Shown here one piece after another: positions 1 to 6,022 of a DNA stretch of 9,053 nt. The stretch comes from DATMNI01 sp035570275. GTDB lineage: Bacteria > Acidobacteriota > Terriglobia > Bryobacterales > Bryobacteraceae. The translations under genes were made by a program, and so were the position numbers. How positions within the stretch are numbered: position 1 is the first letter of the stretch; every line of letters begins with the position of its first letter. The stretch is from assembly GCA_035570275.1 (NCBI GenBank), contig DATMNI010000469.1:1-9053 (forward strand), read 5' to 3'. The notes under the pieces were generated by a model that had not been told where the DNA came from, made no database searches, and saw only the letters and a list, made by a program, of their open reading frames with translations.

Positions 1-22
1 GTACTGCATTTGATTTCCATTC

Positions 23-236
23 CTAAAGGACCAGATGGGGGTCCAGTCCCAACTCTCTGCAGAGCCTCTTTACAAAAACCGGGCCGATATCCCGATCGCC
101 GTGCATCGGCACCGGCGCTTTGTTGCCCTGGTTTGTTGCACCGGTAGCGTGCCACCAGATGACCTGTCCCACCAGGGCGCCCGGCGACGTCCACTCCGGC
201 ACGCCGGAGGCGCCGGACCAGTTCCTTGCCCTTCAC
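23..236 (-). pseudogene. HicA-like mRNA interferase toxin, frameshifted
   Basis: HicA toxins are small double-stranded-RNA-binding-fold ribonucleases that cleave mRNA and are neutralised by HicB. Reading from a GTG at 236, the first 32 codons give V-K-G-K-E-L-V-R-R-L-R-R-A-G-V, then G-T-G-H (His26, in the position of the catalytic HicA histidine) and L-V-A-R-Y-R. The frame then breaks: one extra base at about 140 shifts reading, after which 38 codons run A-T-N-Q... through PVPMHGDRDIGPVF to LGLDPHLVL and a TAG at 23-25. The two halves together make a normal 70-residue HicA-like protein, so the gene was whole until recently, or the base is a sequence error. An in-frame TGA lies just upstream of the GTG, which fixes the start. 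Downstream on the same strand an ATG at 9 starts M-Q-Y at the window edge and could begin a hicB, but only three codons are visible. Family assignment is from remembered motifs. Confidence 0.72.
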
Positions 237-357
237 CTCTTTAATCCTAGATCAGAATTCCGCCGGAAGTGTGCGAGCGTTGGCGCCTATCCTTACCCGC
301 CCGCCTTCAGCGCCGCTTTGCTGACAACTCAACCGACTTGAGCAGCCTGCCCGGTCT

Positions 358-443
358 GTATTCGCCTACCGGCTGATTGCGCGCGCGACACGTGGAAGAG
401 AAAGTTCTGGTTGCAGAAGACCAAGCGCCAAACGGCCGACGCC
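358..443 (+). pseudogene. SNF2-type helicase C-terminal fragment (copy 1), multiply frameshifted
   Basis: A short relic in which successive pieces of the segment following motif VI of SNF2/RapA-type helicases appear in different frames: VFAYRLIAR (358-384), D-T (387-392), VEEKVL (392-409), then LQKTKRQTADA (411-443). In intact SNF2 proteins these follow one another in this order (Y-R-L-I-A-x-x-T-V-E-E-K, then a K/R-rich helix and A-D-A). No start, helicase motif I-V or usable frame is present, so this is debris and not a gene. It shares an exact 19-bp stretch with a second fragment at 1771-1830. Recognition is by motif pattern only and should be confirmed by a translated search. Confidence 0.6.
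359..377 (+). repeat. 19-bp direct repeat, left copy
   Basis: TATTCGCCTACCGGCTGAT occurs here and again at 1787-1805 in the same orientation, flanking the Fic/Xre module. The bases just outside the two copies differ. Both copies encode F-A-Y-R-L of the helicase relics, so the repeat may reflect homologous coding sequence and not an att site. Confidence 0.9.
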
Positions 444-504
444 CCTGAGCCGACGTGCCAACGACTGCGCCTCAACCGCACGCTGAACGGCTTCGCAGGG
501 GCAT

Positions 505-1092
505 CTACGCACGCGCGAACCCCAGCAGCGGACTAATGTCATGATTGTCGGCGGCCTGCAAGGCTGCGATATAGCGTTGGCGCATCCCGCCGGCATCGCG
601 CAAACTCTCCCGTCCCCACGAAAAACGTTCACGCCCGAACCTCATCGCCAGAAGATCCGCCGTGAGGCGGGCGTGGCGGCCGTTACCATTCGGGAAGGGG
701 TGAATCTGCACCAGCCGGTGATGGAGGCGCACCGCGATCTCATCGGGCGGGTATGTCTGGTATTCGATCCACGCCTTGGTATCGTCAAGCAAATGGCGTA
801 AAGCTACGGGGATCTCAAAAAAGGCAATCCCGATATTACGTTCGGTGGTTCTGAACTTTCCGGCCCAGCGCCATACGTCGCCGAGCATCTGCCGGTGCAG
901 GTCCTTGACGAATTTCTCGGTCAGCAGATCGCGGCGGCGGTTGAGCGCCCACGCCTGCGCGCGCACGATGTTCTCCTGTTCGGCTTCGTTCAACTCACGG
1001 CGATAGGCGATATACGCCGGGATCAGATCGCGCATTTCCTCCGCCGTCAGCGGGGTGGCGGCGTCGTCCGGCTGTTCGAACAGGTCGCTCAT
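505..1092 (-). CDS. Fic-domain protein, 'mobile mystery protein B' type
   Basis: Fic enzymes transfer AMP or another phosphate-linked group from a nucleotide to a target protein. This 195-residue cytoplasmic protein carries the Fic core HPFPNGNGRHAR at residues 131-142: His131 is the catalytic base, and G-N-G-R plus Arg142 form the nucleotide-phosphate loop. The acidic residue usual before G-N-G is Asn135 here. Near the N-terminus, E-A-E-Q-E-N (36-41) sits where class II Fic proteins carry the inhibitory (S/T)xxxE(G/N) helix, with Glu in place of Ser/Thr; self-inhibition through Glu40 is inference. W-R-W-A-G-K-F-R (74-81) is typical of the domain. I chose the ATG at 1092 (M-S-D-L-F-E); a TTG at 1119 would add nine residues encoded by a tandem duplication. 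There is no strong ribosome-binding site, and the gene starts 17 bases after the Xre gene, which suggests translational coupling. Pairing with the upstream HTH gene matches the mobile mystery A/B pair (TIGR02612/TIGR02613). Confidence 0.88.
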   Translation of the reverse strand: MSDLFEQPDDAATPLTAEEMRDLIPAYIAYRRELNEAEQENIVRAQAWALNRRRDLLTEKFVKDLHRQMLGDVWRWAGKFRTTERNIGIAFFEIPVALRHLLDDTKAWIEYQTYPPDEIAVRLHHRLVQIHPFPNGNGRHARLTADLLAMRFGRERFSWGRESLRDAGGMRQRYIAALQAADNHDISPLLGFARA

Positions 1093-1124
1093 GCTAATCC
1101 CAAAACGGGCTAATCCCAAAACAG
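1093..1124 (-). repeat. 16-bp tandem duplication at the Xre/Fic junction
   Basis: On the plus strand GCTAATCCCAAAACGG (1093-1108) is followed directly by GCTAATCCCAAAACAG (1109-1124), a two-copy repeat with one mismatch. The upstream copy on the coding strand contains the last codons and TAG of the Xre gene; the second copy repeats them as untranslated spacer ending one base before the Fic ATG. Removing one copy would restore a TAG-C-ATG junction with a single-base gap, so the duplication seems to have widened the intercistronic gap to 17 bases. Confidence 0.9.
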
Positions 1125-1565
1125 GCGCGGGTTCGTCTCGCGCACAATTTCGTCAAGCCGCGCTTCCGCATCCCTCGCCGTCACCTTCTGGTCCTCCAGC
1201 AACATCGAGTGCTCAACCGGCTCCAGACGACGGCGCGCGAAGGTGCGCGCCCGGTCACGGACGACGGCCTCCAGCGGTCTGTTGGGCACCAGCGCATAAA
1301 CGAGCCTGCAATCGAGCGCTTCGGCCACGCGGCGCAATGTCGCCAGCTCGATCGTGCCCTTGGCTTCGGACTGTTCGAGCGCGACCACGGAAGGTTGCTT
1401 GACCCCCAGCCGTTTCGCCAGTTGCTCCGTTGACATGCCAAGCGCGTCGCGGACAGCCTTGATCCATCCGCGTACGGGCGAAGCGTAGAGCGTAACCGGT
1501 CCCATATCCTTGAAGCGCTTATCGAGATGCGAGCGGGATTGGGCAGCGAGTCGGGCACTGTTCAT
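1110..1565 (-). CDS. Xre-family HTH regulator, 'mobile mystery protein A' type
   Basis: A 151-residue DNA-binding protein, the likely antitoxin or repressor partner of the downstream Fic protein. Residues 33-88 form an Xre/Cro-type helix-turn-helix: W-I-K-A-V-R-D-A-L-G-M-S, T-E-Q-L-A-K-R-L-G-V, K-Q-P-S-V-V-A-L-E-Q-S-E, then T-L-R-R-V-A-E-A-L-D-C-R-L-V-Y-A-L-V-P. A charged C-terminal tail follows (K-V-T-A-R-D-A-E-A-R-L-D-E-I), ending N-P-R-L-F-W-D, which is characteristic of the mobile mystery A family as I remember it. The ATG at 1565 lies inside the third of three copies of an 18-bp palindrome, and a near-consensus promoter lies 35-63 bases upstream, so tight autorepression is likely. It is the first gene of a two-gene minus-strand operon with the Fic gene. 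No clear Shine-Dalgarno sequence precedes the ATG. Confidence 0.88.
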   Translation of the reverse strand: MNSARLAAQSRSHLDKRFKDMGPVTLYASPVRGWIKAVRDALGMSTEQLAKRLGVKQPSVVALEQSEAKGTIELATLRRVAEALDCRLVYALVPNRPLEAVVRDRARTFARRRLEPVEHSMLLEDQKVTARDAEARLDEIVRETNPRLFWD

Positions 1566-1580
1566 AGGTTATAGCTTATT
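1563..1580. promoter_or_regulatory. Operator-like palindrome O3, over the Xre start codon
   Basis: CATAGGTTATAGCTTATT matches the O1 palindrome (1627-1644) at 14 of 18 positions. It starts exactly 32 bp from O2 and contains the ATG (1563-1565) of the Xre gene, so a bound protein could block elongation as well as initiation. Binding by the Xre protein is inferred. Confidence 0.65.
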
Positions 1581-1594
1581 TATTTAAGCAACCT

Positions 1595-1612
1595 AATAGA
1601 CTATAGCCTATT
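1595..1612. promoter_or_regulatory. Operator-like palindrome O2, over the -10 box
   Basis: AATAGACTATAGCCTATT differs from the perfect O1 palindrome at a single base. It lies exactly 32 bp from both O1 and O3 and includes the -10 hexamer of the minus-strand promoter, so occupancy would occlude RNA polymerase. Confidence 0.85.
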
Positions 1613-1628
1613 TGAAATTTGGTGTCAA
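1600..1628 (-). promoter_or_regulatory. Sigma-70 promoter of the Xre/Fic operon
   Basis: On the minus strand TTGACA (complement of 1623-1628) is a perfect -35 box, followed by a 17-base spacer and TATAGT (complement of 1600-1605), a five-of-six match to the -10 consensus. Transcription would start near 1593 and leave a leader of about 28 bases before the ATG at 1565. The -35 overlaps the edge of operator O1 and the -10 lies inside O2. Confidence 0.85.
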
Positions 1629-1645
1629 TAGACTATAGTCTATTG
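1626..1645. promoter_or_regulatory. Operator-like perfect palindrome O1
   Basis: CAATAGACTATAGTCTATTG is a perfect 20-bp palindrome. It is the best member of a three-copy series at 32-bp steps upstream of and across the start of the Xre gene, and its inner edge overlaps the -35 box. It is the likely high-affinity site of the Xre protein. Confidence 0.85.
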
Positions 1646-1770
1646 AAAGCTGTTGAGCCGTACGGGCCGGCACGCCGCGGCCTGCCCGAAGCCAATTATT
1701 CCCTCGAAGTCTTTCGCCTGATATGCCGCAGATGCCGGCGGTGGATGTCGATGTCATGAAACCACCGCTT

Positions 1771-1830
1771 CGGCCAAACCGGCCACTATTCGCCTACCGG
1801 CTGATGACGGGCGGCACTGTGGAGGAGAAA
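1771..1830 (+). pseudogene. SNF2-type helicase C-terminal fragment (copy 2)
   Basis: One frame reads RPNRPLFAYRLMTGGTVEEK, which matches the SNF2 helicase segment R-P-V-x-x-Y-R-L-I-A-x-G-T-V-E-E-K just beyond motif VI. Unlike copy 1 this piece is in a single frame, but the residues after it (R-W-T-T-T-V-K-Q-Q-P-D) do not resemble the expected K/R-rich helix and no upstream helicase motifs are present. It is a relic. The nucleotide match to copy 1 is exact over 19 bp and approximate for about 25 bp beyond. Confidence 0.55.
1787..1805 (+). repeat. 19-bp direct repeat, right copy
   Basis: Exact copy of 359-377, same orientation, start-to-start distance 1428 bp. The Fic and Xre genes and their promoter lie between the copies. 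Confidence 0.9.
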
Positions 1831-2168
1831 CGGTGGACGACGACGGTGAAACAACAGCCCGATCCGCGATCTGAAAGGGAGGATTGGAATCGCTGCTTTC
1901 GTTACCGCCGAAACGACTGGCGTCAATTCCCTCGCCTCGGGACGCGGTCAAGGTCCGGGACGGGTGACAGTTGCAACTGGCGAGATCGACAATCGGAATG
2001 GTTTAGAAAGTCTTCAGGTTGTCCGCGTGCCGACGATTCGGAATAGAGCTAAACTCAAAACAGCCACGCGCGAACGGGCAGCGACAACAGGAAAAGTTCC
2101 CAGCCACCGCAAGATCGAACGGGAAGCCACGCTGAAGACCCCCAGGCCAACCATAATATGCCAACCAT

Positions 2169-4559
2169 ATGAAGACTACACAAATAGGGGCTGCTTTCCT
2201 TCTGTTCAGCCACTCCCTCTGCGGACAGGGCACGGCCACCGGCCTGACCAGTATGCGCACGGAAAGTGGCGCGGTCGCGCGCACCGCGCAAGATAAACTC
2301 AACGACGCCGTCAGCGTGAAGGACTTTGGAGTCGATCCTACGGGCGTCGCCGATTCAACCGCTGGAATGCAAAATGCGTTCAATGCCAGTAAGCGAATCT
2401 GGATTCCCTGCGATGTCCACCTCAAGACAATCGCCAGCCTGGCCATCACCCAAGATCATCAGATTGAAGGCTGCTCGACGGCGACGATCACCAACACCAC
2501 CAGCAATCCGGTGTTTGACATGCAGCCCGCGGGAACCAGAAGGGTCTATAACGTCAGTTTCCTCCTCACCGGCTTCGCAATTAACGCCGTCAACGCACTC
2601 AGAATCGGCGACCCGGACCGGAATGTAGGCAGCCTCGATACCGCCAACACGGTGATGAGCGGGACGATCGCCAATATGGTGTTCAACGGGCAGAATAAGG
2701 CGGCTGCCGATCCGGACCGCGGCAAGGCTGCGATACCGGCGCTGGCGACACTTCGTGGCTACGGCGCGTGCCTGTCACTGTCTGGGGCGTACAAAACCCT
2801 CATCCAGAAGAACGTATTTGAAGGTTGCGGCATAGGCATCTTGTTGGCCGGTGACGACCAGATGGATGTATTGGCGAACCGCTTTCACAATTCAGGCCGG
2901 AACATTCACGTCAAGAACCTGCCTGGCGCCACTTACACGCGCGGCGGCTCTAACGTCCTGTTCAACGATCTGGGCGCGTCGTGGCTGAACGTCAGCCTCT
3001 TCGTGGACAACGTAGACCGGATGAACGTCAGGAGCAATTTCTTTGAGTCGATCACCGACGCCGCCACCTTCATCAAGACGCAAGGGGAGGCCGATACGAT
3101 CACGGACGGCAATGTTTTTGTGGTTGGTTCGGCGACAACCACCCCGGTTTTAGACATCGCGCCGTATAACCAATTCATCCACCGCAATAATCAATGGTCG
3201 GCAGCCGGATCGCCTCTGAACGTCGCTGTCTCGGACGCCAATTACGCCATTGCCTTTCCGATTCTGGCGATCTTCAAGAACAACACCGGATTGGTCACGC
3301 CGAAATATCCGGGCGTGACGGACGATTCGGCCGATGACCTGCACTTCGCCTACAACTCCATTCCGAATCCCGCCAACGGCAAGGCCCCGTTTGGCCCCAT
3401 GTTCAAGACACCGCCCTGGAGCCTCAATGCCGCCGCCGGGGGTTACGTCATTGACCGGCAGAACCTGCAGGGTTATGTGTCGATCCCTCTTGCCAACCAG
3501 ACGTCCCGGAGATGGCTGCTAAAAATTACCGGTATGATCCTTGGCGGATTTACAACCTGGCACGGCCCGTGGAATGCCCTGACTGCCTATGCCACCAACG
3601 ATGCGGTCAGCTTTGGGAGCGCGGCGTACAAGGCCCTCGCCGCCAACACAGGCGTACCGCCAGGCACACAGCCGGCCAAATGGGCGGTGGTTGCCGCGGT
3701 CGGCGACATCCGGTACTCGGCTTCCTACATCGCAGGCGGCGTCGAAAACAAGATTCGTTCCGCGGACGCGTGCCACCTCACCTCCAGCACGCAGTTGCAA
3801 TCCTGCGAAGCCATCGTCTCGGCGCCTCCCGGTCAATCCGGCGGGGGAATCGTGATGGTCGGAATATCCACCTCGAACGCGGTGATCGCCGGCATCGAAC
3901 TGATACCGCAACCGGAAGAGAAGGCCCGCGTGAAAGTCAGCTCATCGGCGGCCATCCCAGTTGTGGGGACGTACGATGTTGGCGACCTGGTGCTGAACAC
4001 GATGGCAGCCAACGGGGGTCCTCCGGCGTGGATCTGCACTGCCGCCGGAACCATGAACTCAATCGCTTCCAGCACTACCGGCACGATTTCCGTTGGCAGC
4101 CCGGCGCTGGCGATCAATTCCGACAAATTCCTTTCGGTCGGCGAGTACATCACGATTCCCGGCGTCTCGGGTATCAAGAGAATCGTAGCGCTGGTGGGGA
4201 CCACGGTGACTGTGGACACGCCGGCCGATGCTGCAGTTTCCGGCGTCGTGGTGAGCCATTTTGCCGGGACGTTCGTGCCACTGGGTGTGGCTGGCAAGGT
4301 TTTGAGCTTCACGGGCGCTTACGACCCTCCGAGCCTGGCCACCGGCACGTCCAGTGTCGCTTCGATTAGCGCAGGCACAGTCACCAACGATACAACCTGG
4401 ACGTGTAACGCGTCGTTCGATCAGATGGGCGCTAATGCGTTCGCACTTTCGGCGATGCCAAGCGGACTGGGAACCATCCGGGTGGTATTCGCTAATGTCA
4501 GCGGGGGCACGGTCGATTTACCGGCGGGAACCATTCGAGTACGATGCTCACAGTACTAG
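2169..4559 (+). CDS. Exported beta-helix protein, pectate-lyase/phage-tailspike-like, with CBM5/12-like module
   Basis: A 796-residue secreted protein, probably binding or cleaving a polysaccharide at the cell surface. Residues 1-20 look like a short Sec signal (MKTTQIGAAFLLFSHSLCGQ); the Cys is not in a proper lipobox. A-V-A-R-T-A-Q-D-K-L-N-D-A-V-S-V-K-D-F-G (35-54) followed by D-P-T-G-V-A-D-S-T is the entry motif of Pectate_lyase_3-type beta-helices and of many phage tailspikes. A beta-helix follows to about 415 with N-V-F, N-R-F, N-F-F, N-V-F turns. Residues 466-508 (H-G-P-W-N-A-L-T-A-Y-A-T-N-D-A-V-S-F to P-A-K-W) resemble a CBM5/12 chitin/cellulose-binding fold. Residues 600-625 (Y-D-V-G-D-L-V-L-N to W-I-C-T-A-A-G-T) and 636-705 (G-T-I-S-V-G-S-P, V-G-E-Y-I-T-I-P-G-V) resemble modules of tail proteins. 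No catalytic residues can be assigned. The ATG has only a weak upstream AGG; the signal peptide supports the start. It stands alone, with no polysaccharide-utilisation neighbours and no phage genes visible. Confidence 0.82.
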   Translation: MKTTQIGAAFLLFSHSLCGQGTATGLTSMRTESGAVARTAQDKLNDAVSVKDFGVDPTGVADSTAGMQNAFNASKRIWIPCDVHLKTIASLAITQDHQIEGCSTATITNTTSNPVFDMQPAGTRRVYNVSFLLTGFAINAVNALRIGDPDRNVGSLDTANTVMSGTIANMVFNGQNKAAADPDRGKAAIPALATLRGYGACLSLSGAYKTLIQKNVFEGCGIGILLAGDDQMDVLANRFHNSGRNIHVKNLPGATYTRGGSNVLFNDLGASWLNVSLFVDNVDRMNVRSNFFESITDAATFIKTQGEADTITDGNVFVVGSATTTPVLDIAPYNQFIHRNNQWSAAGSPLNVAVSDANYAIAFPILAIFKNNTGLVTPKYPGVTDDSADDLHFAYNSIPNPANGKAPFGPMFKTPPWSLNAAAGGYVIDRQNLQGYVSIPLANQTSRRWLLKITGMILGGFTTWHGPWNALTAYATNDAVSFGSAAYKALAANTGVPPGTQPAKWAVVAAVGDIRYSASYIAGGVENKIRSADACHLTSSTQLQSCEAIVSAPPGQSGGGIVMVGISTSNAVIAGIELIPQPEEKARVKVSSSAAIPVVGTYDVGDLVLNTMAANGGPPAWICTAAGTMNSIASSTTGTISVGSPALAINSDKFLSVGEYITIPGVSGIKRIVALVGTTVTVDTPADAAVSGVVVSHFAGTFVPLGVAGKVLSFTGAYDPPSLATGTSSVASISAGTVTNDTTWTCNASFDQMGANAFALSAMPSGLGTIRVVFANVSGGTVDLPAGTIRVRCSQY

Positions 4560-4677
4560 CGGTTTGAACTCGTGAGGTCCCGCCGCAGCCGAGGTTTCGC
4601 ATCCGCCGGCGGCGACCCAAAACCGCTGCCGCTCCCGTAGGCTTAGGGTAAGGTACGGACACAGCGGGCTGCTGGCC
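4560..4677. other. Intergenic, no gene seen
   Basis: A GC-rich spacer with a short CCGCCGGCGG palindrome (near 4601-4610) inside a loosely complementary GGTTT...AAACC frame. It could form an imperfect hairpin, but there is no T-run, so I do not call a terminator. Confidence 0.4.
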
Positions 4678-4961
4678 TCAATGTTGAAACTCAGCCCCGT
4701 CTTGCGCGCCGGCGGCCGCAATTCCTTGCCTCGCGATCCTCAGGCTGAAGGTGCAGGACCGGTGATGGTTCCGCAACTGGCGACAGTCCGCATGCAATCG
4801 CACGGGCACCGGCGCGCATTCCACTCCTTGGCCAGGGCTTCGGCTTTCGCCGGTGGCGCCCCGCTGAGGTCCACATCGGGAATGGTGGCGTAGAAGGGCT
4901 CCGGAGCCGCGGCTGGTGTGTTCCAGACCATCGATTGCAGCAGCAGGCAACTGATTCCCAA
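4678..4961 (-). pseudogene. Small secreted Cys-rich protein, frameshifted
   Basis: From a TTG at 4961 one frame reads a hydrophobic stretch (LGISCLLLQSMVWNTPAAA), then F-Y-A-T-I-P-D-V-D-L-S-G, A-K-A-E-A-L-A-K-E-W-N-A and the cluster R-R-C-P-C-D-C-M-R-T-V-A-S-C, after which it runs into a stop at 4740. If one C is restored at about 4773 the reading moves to a second frame, R-N-H-H-R-S-C-T-F-S-L-R-I-A-R-Q-G-I-A, ending at a TGA at 4678-4680. The joined C-x-C-x-C...C...C-x-x-S-L-x-x-A-R pattern recalls short exported proteins, and N-terminal segments of thioredoxin-like proteins, with a C-P-C-G-C-G-M-T-V-A-x-C motif in acidobacteria and relatives. An in-frame TGA just upstream of 4961 leaves no good start, so the 5' end may also be damaged. 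Family function is unknown to me. Confidence 0.55.
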
Positions 4962-4977
4962 GACGGCCGCCGATCAA

Positions 4978-5148
4978 ATCCCAGCGGTAATCTTACCGGC
5001 GGGAGAGAATCCGTTGTGAGCGGGCAGGCATCCCGGGCCGGCGGGCCAAATCCGCTCGCTGCCGATTCCAGGCCGCTCACCGCCCACTTACCGGCCGTTC
5101 GCAAGTTTCCACTGAGAGTTTTCACGCGCCTTGGCGTAAACGTACTAA
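4978..5148. other. Intergenic, upstream of the response regulator
   Basis: No gene seen. It contains a small perfect hairpin, CGGTAA-TC-TTACCG (4985-4998). On the minus strand, 5050-5100 is a string of related G-rich heptamers (GTGGGCG, GTGAGCG, GCGAGCG). No promoter with convincing -35/-10 boxes was found for the gene at 5149. Confidence 0.4.
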
Positions 5149-5913
5149 GTGGAGTCGCGCGCGCTCAAGACCCTGATCGTGGATGACGAACACATCGCCC
5201 GGCGCATTCTCCGGGAGTCTTTGGACTTCCTGCCGGGCGTGGAGGTGGTTGGAGAAGCCGACAACGGCATGGACGCGTTGCGGAAAATCTCGTCCCTGAA
5301 GCCGGATCTGGTTTTTCTGGATCTCCAGATGCCGGTGATGAGCGGCTTCGAAGTGGTCGGCAACCTGGGTCCCCACGCGCCCGCCATCGTGATCGTAACG
5401 GCGTTCGATCAGCATGCCATTCAAGCCTTCGAAGCCGGCGCGATCGACTATTTGCTTAAGCCCGTTGACGAAGCCCGGCTCCACAAATCCGTGGAACGCG
5501 CCAGGAACCTGCTCAGCCGCCCCGATGAGGTGGCCGACCGGATCGCCAAAATTGCCGCGGTGGCGGATAGCTCCAATTCGCCTATTCCGCGCAAGATCGT
5601 CGGCCGCAGCGGGGCTGACCATTTTCTATTGGACCTGGATGAGGTCCTGGCTTTCCAGGCCGAAGGGGAGTTGGTGTGGATCGTCACCTCCAGGCAGCGC
5701 TTCATGGCCAATCAATCGTTGAGCGGAATCGAAAACCGGTTGCGCGGCCCCCAATTCCAACGAGTCCACCGCAACGCCATCGTCAATGTAAACCACGTTC
5801 GAAAAATGAGCGCCCTCAGCAGCCAGCGCTGGCTGATCACCTTGAGCAACGCTCTGCAACTTGTGGTCAGCAAACGGCAGGCGCACAACATCCGCCAGAT
5901 TCTGCATTGGTGA
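5149..5913 (+). CDS. LytTR-family response regulator (REC-LytTR)
   Basis: A 254-residue cytoplasmic transcription regulator of the LytR/AlgR type. The receiver domain (about 6-120) has all key residues: acidic pair Asp12-Asp13 in T-L-I-V-D-D-E, phosphoacceptor Asp58 in V-F-L-D-L-Q-M-P, Thr84 in V-I-V-T-A-F-D, and Lys104 in Y-L-L-K-P-V. A linker (120-150) leads to a LytTR DNA-binding domain (about 150-251) with the usual F-Q-R-V-H-R-N-A-I-V-N-V-N-H-V element (203-217). The GTG at 5149 directly follows an in-frame TAA, so it is the earliest possible start and it keeps the first REC strand intact; no Shine-Dalgarno is visible. No histidine kinase is adjacent: upstream is a pseudogene, downstream after 109 bp a TonB-dependent receptor, a possible target. 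The kinase must be encoded elsewhere or outside the window. Confidence 0.93.
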   Translation: MESRALKTLIVDDEHIARRILRESLDFLPGVEVVGEADNGMDALRKISSLKPDLVFLDLQMPVMSGFEVVGNLGPHAPAIVIVTAFDQHAIQAFEAGAIDYLLKPVDEARLHKSVERARNLLSRPDEVADRIAKIAAVADSSNSPIPRKIVGRSGADHFLLDLDEVLAFQAEGELVWIVTSRQRFMANQSLSGIENRLRGPQFQRVHRNAIVNVNHVRKMSALSSQRWLITLSNALQLVVSKRQAHNIRQILHW

Positions 5914-6022
5914 GCCGTTCCGACGGTCCGATGGTGGCGTTTTCCAGCCCGTTGGCGGCGAATTCGTGGCCGCTGGTGAGAATGAGCTAGGCGTATCCCA
6001 ATCTCCTTCGAATACTAGAGGA

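Larger units (their letters stand above)
1646..2168. other. Gene-poor stretch with helicase relic
   Basis: Between the operator array and the beta-helix gene I see no gene I can support. The stretch contains the second SNF2-like fragment (1771-1830). From about 1853 one plus-strand frame stays open to 2296, with residues such as T-A-E-T-T-G-V-N-S-L-A-S-G and V-T-V-A-T-G-E-I-D-N, but it has no recognisable domain or ribosome-binding site and runs out of frame into the next gene; it may be a further relic. I found no convincing promoter for the gene at 2169. Confidence 0.5.

Noticed and set aside
1093..1119. TTG start for the Fic protein at 1119
   Set aside because: The added residues are just a translation of the tandem duplication; the ATG at 1092 begins a normal M-S-D-L-F-E N-terminus.
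3512..4369. 285-codon plus-strand frame inside the beta-helix gene
   Set aside because: Arg/His/Gly-rich composition typical of a shifted frame of GC-rich DNA; no family features.
4590..4625. Intrinsic terminator after the beta-helix gene
   Set aside because: The stem is imperfect and there is no T-run on either strand.
5861..6022. Extended N-terminus of the TonB-dependent receptor (54 more residues)
   Set aside because: The extension overlaps the end of the response regulator, has no domain character, and would bury the clear signal peptide that begins at the ATG at 6023.
5914..6022. LytTR-type direct repeats upstream of the receptor
   Set aside because: GTT cores occur at 5917, 5939 and 5951, but the flanks do not match each other well enough to call a binding site.
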